DNA of 64,000 nt from contig NZ_BCRA01000010.1 of the NCBI RefSeq assembly GCF_001552355.1, positions 1 through 64,000 of the forward strand. Direction: 5' to 3'. The position numbers were made by a program, and so were the translations under genes. The DNA is from Microbacterium resistens NBRC 103078 (GTDB lineage: Bacteria; Actinomycetota; Actinomycetes; Actinomycetales; Microbacteriaceae). Each line of letters opens with the position of its first letter. Position 1 is the first letter of the stretch. Under the pieces are notes generated by a model. That model was not told the origin of the DNA. It was given only the letters and a program-made list of their open reading frames with translations, and made no database searches. Positions 34,777 through 42,273 of the stretch are shown piece by piece.

Positions 34777-36951
34777 TCATCCCAGCGCGGCCATGGCGGC
34801 GCGGGCGCCGTCCGCCGCGATGCGGCCGCGTGCCTCGACGAACGCCGTGCGCAGGCGTTGATCCTGCCCCAGGCCTCCGAACACGGGCGCGCAGTCGAGG
34901 AACGCCCCGGGTTCGGCGTGCTCAGCGGCCAGGGCGGCGTGCAGCAGGTCGATCCGGCGATCCACGACCGGCGTCGGGGTCCCGTCGTCCGCGCGCCCCT
35001 CGAGGAACACGCTCCACGCGGCGATCACCAGGGCGGCGTGCGCGATCGATCCCCCGGAGGACAGCTGGGCGCGCACCACGGGAAGCAGGAAGGTGGCGAT
35101 GCGGTCGGCCCCGTCGACCACCTGCCGTGCGAGCGTGTCGCGCACGGCCTCGCTGGCGAAGCGGGCCACGAGCTGGTCCGTGTACTCGTCGAGATCGATG
35201 CCCGGCACCGGGCGGAGCGTCGGGATCGCCTCCCGGTGCATGTACCCGTGCAGGAAGGAGCGGAACAGTGGGTCCGAGCACGTCTCGTGCACCGTCGTCA
35301 TCCCGGAGAGGATTCCGAGGTAGCCCATGGCCTGGTGGGAGGCGTTGAGCAGTCGGAGCTTCATCAGCTCATACGGCTCGACGTCGTTCACGATCTGCAC
35401 GCCCACCGTCTCGAAAGCCGGCCGCCCCTGGGGGAAGTCGTCCTCGAGCACCCACTGCGCGAAGGACTCCGAGCGCACGGGCCACCGGTCGTCCACGCCG
35501 AAGCGGTCGCGCACCAGCGCGCGCGTCTCTTCGGACGTCACGGGGGTGATCCGGTCCACCATCGAGCTCGGGAACGACACGGTGGTCCGGATCCAGGACG
35601 CCAGATCCGGGTCGACGAGGTCAGCCAGCCCCGCCACCGCGGTCCGTGCCACCGTGCCGTTTCCCGGGATGTTGTCACAGGACATCACGGTGAACGGGGG
35701 GATGCCGCGGGCCCGTCGGCGGGCGAGGGCGGCCACGAGGTAGCCGAGGGCACTGCGGGGGTGCGACGTTCCGTCGCCCTCCGCGTCCGAGCGGGTCGCG
35801 TCGTCCTGCGGGGCGAACCGCCCCGTGGCCTCGTCGATGCCGTAGCCGCCCTCGGTGATCGTCAGCGAGACGATGCGGGTCTCGGTCGCGGACAGCGCGG
35901 CAAGCACGGCCTCTGGGTCGTCCGGTGCGTAGAGATACTCGGTCATCGAGCCGACGACGCGCGCCGACTCGGTTCCGTCCGGGGTCACGGTGACCAGAGT
36001 GTAGAGACCGTCCTGAACCGACATCGCGTCCCGCATCGCGGCATCCTCCGGCCGCAGCCCGACGCCGCGGATCGACCAGTCGGCGGCGCCCTCGGCGAGC
36101 AGGCGGTCGACGAAGAACGCCTGGTGAGCCCGATGGAAGTTGCCCACGCCGATGTGCACGATGCCGGGGCGCACGACGTCGCGGTCGTATGCCGGTCGTG
36201 CGACCTGAGGGGGCAGTGCAGCCAGCGTCCTCGCGCTGAGCGGGACCGCACCGCCCGCGTCGGTGAGTCGGAGGACGCGGTCGGCGCGGCCCCGTGAGGA
36301 CCGCACGAGCTGCGCGTTCGCCTCGTCGACGCCGTGGACCCAGGCTGCCGCCGCGTCACGGGCGTGGCCGTGACCCTGCCGACGAGCGATCAGGCGGCTC
36401 CGTCGCGTGTCGTCGTCGAGATCGAGGTACCAGACCTCGTCGAGCAGCGGGCGCACCGCCTCCCATCCGTGGCCGTCGTGCAGCAGGTAGTTCCCCTCCG
36501 TGATGACCAGCGGCGTCTCGGCATGCACCGCGACCGCGGCGCCGATCGGCTCCTCCCGGTCGCGGTCGAACACGGGCGCATACACGGTTCCCGTGGTCTG
36601 CGCGGCGAGTCGTCGGAGCAGTGCGACGTAGCCGTCGACATCGAAGGTGTCCGGCGCGCCCTTGCGCTCCCGCCGGCCCAGCCTCCCCAGCTCCGCGTCG
36701 GCGAGGTGGAAGCCGTCCATGCCGACGACGACGGCCGCGTCTCCGAGGGCGTCGACGAGGGCCGCCGTCACGGTGGACTTCCCCGCTCCCGGAGGGCCCG
36801 TGATCCCGAGGATGCGTCGGCGTCCGTCCTGCGTCCATCGGCGCGCATTCCGGACGAGCTCGTCGAGGGACGTGTCGGGGCCGGTCATCGGGTCGGGCGT
36901 GGTGCGGGACACGGCGTCGAGTTCTTCCTGGTCGAACGGCTCGGGAGTCAT
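34777..36951 (-). CDS. P-loop kinase fused to mannitol dehydrogenase family polyol dehydrogenase
   Basis: A 724-residue fusion. Residues about 25-245 are a uridine-kinase/YggC-FrcK-like P-loop kinase, with Walker A GPPGAGKST at 52-60, DGFHLAD at 79-85, and an Arg-rich lid (RRSRLIARRQ). Residues about 255-724 are a long-chain mannitol/fructuronate dehydrogenase, with Rossmann motif VHIGVGNFHRAHQAFF at 265-280, SLTITEGGYGID, and the catalytic KLRLLNASHQAMGYLG with Lys, Asn and His intact. MDHs oxidise polyols to ketoses with NAD. I have no known single-protein precedent in mind for this domain pair. It suggests oxidation coupled to phosphorylation of the same ketose. Length equals both parts combined, with no frameshift. 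Confidence 0.88.
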   Translation of the reverse strand: MTPEPFDQEELDAVSRTTPDPMTGPDTSLDELVRNARRWTQDGRRRILGITGPPGAGKSTVTAALVDALGDAAVVVGMDGFHLADAELGRLGRRERKGAPDTFDVDGYVALLRRLAAQTTGTVYAPVFDRDREEPIGAAVAVHAETPLVITEGNYLLHDGHGWEAVRPLLDEVWYLDLDDDTRRSRLIARRQGHGHARDAAAAWVHGVDEANAQLVRSSRGRADRVLRLTDAGGAVPLSARTLAALPPQVARPAYDRDVVRPGIVHIGVGNFHRAHQAFFVDRLLAEGAADWSIRGVGLRPEDAAMRDAMSVQDGLYTLVTVTPDGTESARVVGSMTEYLYAPDDPEAVLAALSATETRIVSLTITEGGYGIDEATGRFAPQDDATRSDAEGDGTSHPRSALGYLVAALARRRARGIPPFTVMSCDNIPGNGTVARTAVAGLADLVDPDLASWIRTTVSFPSSMVDRITPVTSEETRALVRDRFGVDDRWPVRSESFAQWVLEDDFPQGRPAFETVGVQIVNDVEPYELMKLRLLNASHQAMGYLGILSGMTTVHETCSDPLFRSFLHGYMHREAIPTLRPVPGIDLDEYTDQLVARFASEAVRDTLARQVVDGADRIATFLLPVVRAQLSSGGSIAHAALVIAAWSVFLEGRADDGTPTPVVDRRIDLLHAALAAEHAEPGAFLDCAPVFGGLGQDQRLRTAFVEARGRIAADGARAAMAALG

Positions 36952-36982
36952 CCGCGGCGGTGCGGGCGCCCTGTGGGCACGC

Positions 36983-37006
36983 TACGCTGACCATGTCACC
37001 GGTGTC
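36983..37006 (+). promoter_or_regulatory. Promoter of the DCXR-like gene with LacI-2 operator
   Basis: TACGCT at 36983-36988 predicts a transcript start near 36995, where GTCACCGGTGTC (36995-37006) begins. The core CACCGGTG matches the site at 32733. A further overlapping inverted repeat CCGGTGT-n5-ACACCGG spans 36999-37017. Confidence 0.6.
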
Positions 37007-37066
37007 AAGAACACCGGAACGCCGATCCGGCACCCGCACGCACGTCTCGCGATGGAGAGAGATCAC

Positions 37067-37795
37067 ATGACTGGATTCCAGGGCCGAACCGTCCTCGTCA
37101 CCGGCGCCGGAGGCGGCATCGGTGGTGCTACCGTCCGCCACCTCGTCGCGGCCGGCGCCGACGTCCTCGCCGCCGGGCGTACCGCGGACAGTCTTCAGGC
37201 GATCGTCGAGGAGACCGGTGCTGCGCCGGTGGTCTTCGACCTCGAGGACGAGGGGGCGATCCGTGCCGCCATCGAGGGCCGCGACCTGTACGGCGTCGTG
37301 AACTGCGGAGGCTGGGGCGGCGAGATCGCGACCCCCATGGACACCGATATCGCCGTGTTCGACCGGGTCATGAGCATCAACGCCCGGGGCGCGCTGCTCG
37401 TGACGAAGTACGCGTCGCGGGAGATGATCCGCGTCGGTCGCGGCGGCGCCATCGTGAACGTCTCCAGCCAGGCCAGTCTCGTGGGCCTCGCAGGGCACAT
37501 CTCCTACGGTTCGTCGAAGGCGGCGCTCGACAACATCACGCGCGTGTCCGCGCTGGAGCTCGGGGGGTACGGGATCCGGGTGAACGGCGTCAACCCGACC
37601 GTCGTGATGACCCCGATGTCGGCCTGGTACTGGGGGCGGCCGGAGATCGAGGGGCCCTTCCTCGACGCGATGCCCCTGCACCGCTGGGCGACCGAGGACG
37701 ACATCGCGGCTCCCATCGTGTTCCTGCTCGGCGACGGCGCCGCGATGATCTCCGGGGTGTCGCTGCCGATCGACGGCGGATACACGAGCCGCTGA
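37067..37795 (+). CDS. SDR resembling L-xylulose (dicarbonyl) reductase
   Basis: A 242-residue SDR. It has VLVTGAGGGIGGATVRHL, active-site Ser in NVSSQASLVG, and Tyr/Lys in ISYGSSKAALDN. The DCXR-like signature RVNGVNPTVVMTPMSAW is followed by PLHRWATEDDIAAPIVFLL. The NPTVVMT block and the length of 242 match L-xylulose reductases, which interconvert L-xylulose and xylitol and reduce dicarbonyls. GGAGAGA precedes the ATG by 7 bases. It is divergent from the kinase-MDH fusion across a shared LacI-2-type operator, so the two are probably induced together by a polyol or pentulose. Confidence 0.85.
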   Translation: MTGFQGRTVLVTGAGGGIGGATVRHLVAAGADVLAAGRTADSLQAIVEETGAAPVVFDLEDEGAIRAAIEGRDLYGVVNCGGWGGEIATPMDTDIAVFDRVMSINARGALLVTKYASREMIRVGRGGAIVNVSSQASLVGLAGHISYGSSKAALDNITRVSALELGGYGIRVNGVNPTVVMTPMSAWYWGRPEIEGPFLDAMPLHRWATEDDIAAPIVFLLGDGAAMISGVSLPIDGGYTSR

Positions 37796-37814
37796 CCACT
37801 GATGCTCCCCGGCG

Positions 37815-37862
37815 CGCTCATATGAGCGGGCGCGTGTCTAGTTCGAGCATTCGCGTTAGGCT
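37815..37862 (+). promoter_or_regulatory. SorC-type operator and promoter before the SDR-kinase genes
   Basis: A perfect palindrome CGCTCATATGAGCG (37815-37828) is followed after 5 bases by -35 GTGTCT (37834-37839), a 17-base spacer, and -10 TAGGCT (37857-37862). The ATG at 37869 falls at the predicted start point. The same layout recurs at 41143. Confidence 0.75.
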
Positions 37863-37868
37863 CTGCCC

Positions 37869-38654
37869 ATGCCAGCTTTCACATCGGAACCTCTGCTCGG
37901 CCGGGTGGCCGTGGTCACGGGCGGCGCCCGGGGTCTCGGGCATGCGATGGCGCAGGCCCTCGCCGAGGCCGGCGCCGACGTCGCCCTTCTGGACCGCCTG
38001 GACACCGTCGCCGAAGCGGCCGAGGCGCTGCAGGCCGCGTCGGGGCGCCGGTGCATCGGTCTGCCGGTGGACGTGACCGACGATCAGTCGGTCGCCGAGG
38101 CCTTCGAGGACGTCTCCCGTCGGCTCGGCGAGGCGGACGTCCTCGTCAACAGCGCGGGCATCACGCTCGGGGCGCCCCTGCTCGAGACGACGGCGGAGGC
38201 GTGGAGACGGGTGCTGGACGTCAACGTCACCGGCACGTTCGTCACCAGTCGCGTGTTCGCCCGCCGGCACATCGACGCCGCGACGGGTGCGCCGGCGAGC
38301 ATCGTCAACGTGTCGTCGATGTCGGCGTTCGTCGTGAACGTCCCGCAGACCCAGGCCGCCTACAACACGTCGAAGGCCGCCGTGTCGATGTTCACCAAGA
38401 GCGCGGGGATCGAATGGCAGCCGTACGGCATCCGGGTCAACGCGATCGCCCCCGGGTACTTCGCCAGCGACATGACGAGGGACTTCGTGGCGGAGAATCC
38501 GGAGATGGCGCAGGAGTGGGTCCGGCGCATCCCGGCCGGACGCATGGGCGAACCGGAGGAGCTGGGCGAACTCCTCGTCTACCTCGCGAGCGAGCGGTCC
38601 CGCTACGTCGTCGGTCAGAGCATCCTGATCGACGGCGGTTACACCAGCGTCTGA
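37869..38654 (+). CDS. Short-chain dehydrogenase/reductase (polyol type)
   Basis: A 261-residue SDR: VAVVTGGARGLGHAMAQAL, active-site Ser in VNVSSMSAFVVNV, Tyr/Lys in AAYNTSKAAVSMF, then GIRVNAIAPGYFASDMTRDF and RIPAGRMGEP. It is a clear paralogue of the SDR at 26707. The ATG lies 6 bases after TAGGCT, giving a leaderless mRNA. A CGCTCATATGAGCG operator precedes the promoter, linking it to the SorC regulon along with the kinase 28 bases downstream. It probably oxidises a polyol to a ketose for that kinase; the sugar is unknown. Confidence 0.9.
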   Translation: MPAFTSEPLLGRVAVVTGGARGLGHAMAQALAEAGADVALLDRLDTVAEAAEALQAASGRRCIGLPVDVTDDQSVAEAFEDVSRRLGEADVLVNSAGITLGAPLLETTAEAWRRVLDVNVTGTFVTSRVFARRHIDAATGAPASIVNVSSMSAFVVNVPQTQAAYNTSKAAVSMFTKSAGIEWQPYGIRVNAIAPGYFASDMTRDFVAENPEMAQEWVRRIPAGRMGEPEELGELLVYLASERSRYVVGQSILIDGGYTSV

Positions 38655-38669
38655 CCGCTCTGCGGACCC

Positions 38670-38675
38670 TAGGCT
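38670..38675 (+). promoter_or_regulatory. -10-like box before the kinase gene
   Basis: TAGGCT ends 7 bases before the ATG at 38683, so the kinase could also be made from its own leaderless transcript within the 28-base gap. Confidence 0.4.
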
Positions 38676-38682
38676 GAGAGGC

Positions 38683-40131
38683 ATGCCGGACCTGTCCCCC
38701 GACTCGGCGCCCTTCCGGGCCGCCGCCGTCGACCTCGGCGGGTCAAGCGGACGCGTGGTGAGCGCGTGGGTCGGTGCCGATCGGCTGCGCATCGACGGCG
38801 TCCGCCGGTTCCGCAATCGGGCGTTCACCGACGAGCTCGGACTCCGCTGGGACGCGCAACGCCTCTTCCGCGATGCCGTGACCGGCTTGCGCTCGTTGCG
38901 GGCGGACGGCCCGCCGTTCGCGAGCGTCGGTGTCGACGCGTGGTCGGGCGACTACGGACTGCTCGCGTACGACGGCCTCCTCGACGCGCCGTTCCACCAG
39001 CGCGACGCGCGCACCGAGCGCAGCTTCCCCATCGTCGAGGCCATCCTGCCCGCCGCCGAGTCGTTCCGGGAGACGGGCGTGACCGCTCTGCCGATCATGA
39101 CGATCTACCAGCTCATGGCGGACAGGGAGGCGGGGCGCCTCGACGCCGTGCGGCGGATGCTGCTCATGCCCGACCTCCTCGCGCACTGGCTCGGCGCTGC
39201 GGAGCTGGCCGAGCTGACCAACGTCTCGAGCACCGGGCTCGCGCTGGCGTCCGGCCGAGGGTGGGATCGACGCCGGATCGACGCCCTGGGACTGGCGCCG
39301 ACCCTGTTCCCGGAGACGGTCCGCCCGGGAACCGTCACCGGTCGTGTGAAGGAGGGGATCCTCGCACCGGGCGACGGCACGGACATCACCGCGGTGGCGT
39401 CGCACGACACCGCCAGTGCGGTCGTCGCCGTCCCGGCGCAGGACGAGAACTTCGCGTTCGTCTCGTGCGGCACCTGGATGCTCACCGGCGTCGAGATCGA
39501 CCACATCGTCACGAGTGAGCGCGCGCGTGCGGCCGGCTTCACCAACGAGCTGGGGATCGACGGCACCGTCCGATTCCTGCGGATCGCCGCCGGGCTGTGG
39601 CTTCTGAACGAGTGCTTCCGCGAGTGGGGCATGGACGGGTGGGGCGCGCGTGGCACGAGCGCGCGCCGCGCGGTGTTCGCCCGCGCGGCGGCGGTCCCGG
39701 TCCCGCCGGTGCTCGTGGACACCGGTGATCCGCGCCTGCTTCGCCCGGGGCAGATGTCCGCGCGCATCGCAGAGCTCGTCGAGGAGAGGGGGGGAGTCCT
39801 GCCGCCGGATCGCGCTGCCGTCGTGCGGCTCATCCTGGAGAGCCTCGGGGCCTTCGTCGCCCGTCAGCTGGACGAGGCGGCAGCGCTCGCCGGCGTGGAC
39901 GTCCGCGTGGTCCACCTCGTCGGGGGAGGCTCGGAGTCGCCGATCCTGGCCCAGGCGGTCGCCGACCGCAGCGGGAGGCCCGTCGTGGCGGGGCCGTCGG
40001 AGGCCACGTCTCTGGGGAACCTCCTCGTGCAGGCGCGGGCGCACGGGGTGACCGGTGCGGACCTCGGCGATCTCCGGCGCATCGTCCGCGCCTCCGTGAG
40101 GCTCCGGCGCTACGAGCCCGCCCGGGGCTGA
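38683..40131 (+). CDS. Rhamnulokinase-like FGGY kinase
   Basis: A 482-residue FGGY kinase of the RhaB-like branch: AAAVDLGGSSGRVVSAWVG, VGVDAWSGDYGLL in the substrate loop, VASHDTASAVVAVP with the catalytic Asp, VSCGTWMLTGVEID, and HLVGGGSESPILAQAVADR. The central loop WSGDYG differs from both WAVDYG of the true rhamnulokinase at 13613 and WGVDYA of the kinase at 27476, so the three probably act on different ketoses. It pairs with the SDR before it. The SorC-type regulator gene faces it tail to tail. Confidence 0.87.
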   Translation: MPDLSPDSAPFRAAAVDLGGSSGRVVSAWVGADRLRIDGVRRFRNRAFTDELGLRWDAQRLFRDAVTGLRSLRADGPPFASVGVDAWSGDYGLLAYDGLLDAPFHQRDARTERSFPIVEAILPAAESFRETGVTALPIMTIYQLMADREAGRLDAVRRMLLMPDLLAHWLGAAELAELTNVSSTGLALASGRGWDRRRIDALGLAPTLFPETVRPGTVTGRVKEGILAPGDGTDITAVASHDTASAVVAVPAQDENFAFVSCGTWMLTGVEIDHIVTSERARAAGFTNELGIDGTVRFLRIAAGLWLLNECFREWGMDGWGARGTSARRAVFARAAAVPVPPVLVDTGDPRLLRPGQMSARIAELVEERGGVLPPDRAAVVRLILESLGAFVARQLDEAAALAGVDVRVVHLVGGGSESPILAQAVADRSGRPVVAGPSEATSLGNLLVQARAHGVTGADLGDLRRIVRASVRLRRYEPARG

Positions 40132-40150
40132 GCCGCCTTCGCCCCGGCGC

Positions 40151-41083
40151 TCACGCGGGGGCGTCGAGCAGTCGCCGGGCGAGCGCCGCGTCGGTCACGA
40201 GGGAGTCCACGATCCCCGAGCGAAGGGCCGCCGCGACGGCGCCGGTCTTGGACGGGCCGCCCGCGACGGCGATGACCTCGGGGACGCGGCGAAGCTGCTC
40301 AGTCGAGACGGCGAGGGACCGCTCGGCGATCGAACCGACGACGGCGCCGTTCTCGTCGATGAGGGTGGCGCAGATCTCCGCCTTGACGCCGGCGGCCAGG
40401 AGCTCGTCGAGCGCCCCGGCGCGCCCGGCGTTGTCGTAGAGCTGGGAGTCGGGCGGATTCCACGAGCCGATGGCGACGACCGCCTTGGTGACCGAGTCGA
40501 AGCGGCGGAACGTCTCCATGATCCCGGGCTCCCGCCGCAGGGCCGACGCCGTCGCGGCCGTCTCGACGAGCAGGGGCGCGAAGATCGCGTGGGCGCGTCC
40601 GTGCGAGATCCTGCTCACCTGCCGGATCACCTCGACGCCGTTCTCGGGAGTGGGGGCCGCCACTCCCGCGAGCTGCACCACCTCGCACGTCGCCAGCGAA
40701 CGCAGATGGCCGGCCATCGCCGTGAGGGTCCTGCCCGCGGTCAGGCCGAGGACGTCGCCCTCCGTCACGATCTCGGTGAGCAGATCGGCGGCGGCACGCC
40801 CGAGCCTGTCCTGGATGAGCTCCGGGCTCGTGCCGGGCGTGAGGACGGCGAGCGCCCGCGTGAGCCCGAACCGCGCGCGCAGCTGCATCGACAGGTCGAG
40901 ATCCAGCGAGTCCGGCGCCTCGATGGTGATCTTCACCAGTCCCTGGGCAAGGGCGTCCTCCAGCATCCGGGCGATCTTGAACCGCGAGACGCCGAGCTCC
41001 TCGGCGATCTCGATCTTCGTCAACCCGTCCAGGTAATGCCGGCGTGCCACGTGCGAGATCCGCACCAGCTCATCGGGGCCCAT
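40151..41083 (-). CDS. SorC/DeoR-type sugar-binding transcriptional regulator
   Basis: A 310-residue regulator. The N-terminal helix-turn-helix (LTKIEIAEELGVSRFKIARM, about residues 20-40) precedes a SorC-type phosphosugar-binding domain (about 55-310) with VLGLTAGRTLTAMAGHL, VVAIGSWNPPDSQLYD and VIAVAGGPSKTGAVAAAL. ATG 41083 is chosen because AAGAGG lies just upstream; a TTG at 41110 extends the frame without such support. It is divergent from the polyol dehydrogenase/ABC operon, and CGCTCATATGAGCG lies in the gap and again at 37815. The operator sits upstream of -35 at both promoters, a position more typical of activation. Confidence 0.9.
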   Translation of the reverse strand: MGPDELVRISHVARRHYLDGLTKIEIAEELGVSRFKIARMLEDALAQGLVKITIEAPDSLDLDLSMQLRARFGLTRALAVLTPGTSPELIQDRLGRAAADLLTEIVTEGDVLGLTAGRTLTAMAGHLRSLATCEVVQLAGVAAPTPENGVEVIRQVSRISHGRAHAIFAPLLVETAATASALRREPGIMETFRRFDSVTKAVVAIGSWNPPDSQLYDNAGRAGALDELLAAGVKAEICATLIDENGAVVGSIAERSLAVSTEQLRRVPEVIAVAGGPSKTGAVAAALRSGIVDSLVTDAALARRLLDAPA

Positions 41084-41142
41084 GTCGCCTCTTCGTGTCG
41101 CATCGGTCAAGTCGGATCAGCATATCCCGAATTCGTCGCCCA

Positions 41143-41190
41143 CGCTCATATGAGCGCATGGTTGTCTCATTCGTCACCCATGGCTAATGT
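41143..41190 (+). promoter_or_regulatory. SorC-type operator and promoter of the Zn-ADH/ABC operon
   Basis: CGCTCATATGAGCG (41143-41156), then 5 bases, -35 TTGTCT (41162-41167), 17 bases, -10 TAATGT (41185-41190). Operator sequence and all spacings equal those at 37815-37862. Confidence 0.78.
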
Positions 41191-41226
41191 CGGTCGAGCA
41201 ATCACGACAGCACCACGAGGAGCCCG

Positions 41227-42273
41227 ATGAAGCGCACTGACGTGCCGACCACCATGCGCGCGAGCGTTCTGATGCGAGCCGGCGAACTCACGACCCAGAC
41301 CCGTCCGGTCCCCGTACCGCTGGCCGACGAGGTGATCGTCCGCGTGACGGCCGTCGGGGTCTGCGGATCCGACGTCCACTACTTCCGCGAGGGTCGGATC
41401 GGCGACTTCGTGGTGACGGCGCCGCTGGTCCTCGGACATGAGGCCGCCGGAGTGGTCGTCGCGACCGGGGCCGACGTCGACGCGTCCCGGGTCGGCGAGC
41501 GCGTCTCGATCGAGCCCCAGCGACCGTGCCGTGTCTGCGAGTTCTGCCGGAGCGGGCGTTACAACCTGTGCCCGCGGATCGAGTTCTACGCCACGCCCCC
41601 GATCGACGGGGCGTTCGCGGAGTACGTCGCGATCCCGCACGACTTCGCCTACACGGTCCCGGACGGCGTCAGCGACGAGGCGGCCGCGTTGATCGAGCCG
41701 CTCTCGGTCGCGGTTGCCGCCGTCGAGAAGGCCGGCATACGGCCCGGGAGCCGCGTGCTCGTGACGGGTGCCGGCCCCATCGGCATCGTCACCCTCCAGG
41801 TCGCGCGGGCGTTCGGTGCCACCGACGTCACCGTCAGTGATCCGATGGCCGAACGCCGCGAGGTGGCCCTGCGCTTCGGGGCCGCGGGGGTCGTCGACCC
41901 GGCAGCGGGACCTCTCGGCTCGGGATACGACGCGTTCGTCGACGCGTCGGGTTCGCCCGTGGCGGTGCGGCAGGGGATCTCCGCGCTCAAGGCCGGCGGC
42001 GTCGCGGTGCTCGTCGGCATGGGCGCCGACGAGATCGCCATGCCCGTCTCCACGATCCAGAACCGCGAGTTGCACGTCACGGGCGTGTTCCGCTATGCCA
42101 ACACCTGGCCGACCGCGATCGCGTTGGCCGCCTCCGGCGCGGTCGACCTGGACGCCCTCGTCACCGGGGACTTCGGTCTCCATGAGGTGGCCGAGGCCCT
42201 CGAGTCCGCCTCGACGCCGACCACGCTGAAGAGCATCGTGCGTCCGGACCGCGAGTACGCGAGGCAGCCGTGA
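41227..42273 (+). CDS. Zinc-dependent polyol (sorbitol/xylitol) dehydrogenase, MDR family
   Basis: A 348-residue medium-chain dehydrogenase. The catalytic Zn site is VGVCGSDVHYFREGRIGDF with APLVLGHEAAGVV (Cys, His, Glu). The structural Zn Cys cluster is RPCRVCEFCRSGRYNLC, and the Rossmann motif is VTGAGPIGIVTLQVARAFGA. The VHYxxxGxIGDF segment is typical of sorbitol/xylitol/L-arabinitol dehydrogenases, which oxidise the C2 hydroxyl with NAD. GAGGAG precedes the ATG. It leads the ABC-xylulokinase run and is GTGA-coupled to the ATPase. The most economical reading is xylitol or D-arabitol oxidation to xylulose. Confidence 0.9.
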   Translation: MKRTDVPTTMRASVLMRAGELTTQTRPVPVPLADEVIVRVTAVGVCGSDVHYFREGRIGDFVVTAPLVLGHEAAGVVVATGADVDASRVGERVSIEPQRPCRVCEFCRSGRYNLCPRIEFYATPPIDGAFAEYVAIPHDFAYTVPDGVSDEAAALIEPLSVAVAAVEKAGIRPGSRVLVTGAGPIGIVTLQVARAFGATDVTVSDPMAERREVALRFGAAGVVDPAAGPLGSGYDAFVDASGSPVAVRQGISALKAGGVAVLVGMGADEIAMPVSTIQNRELHVTGVFRYANTWPTAIALAASGAVDLDALVTGDFGLHEVAEALESASTPTTLKSIVRPDREYARQP

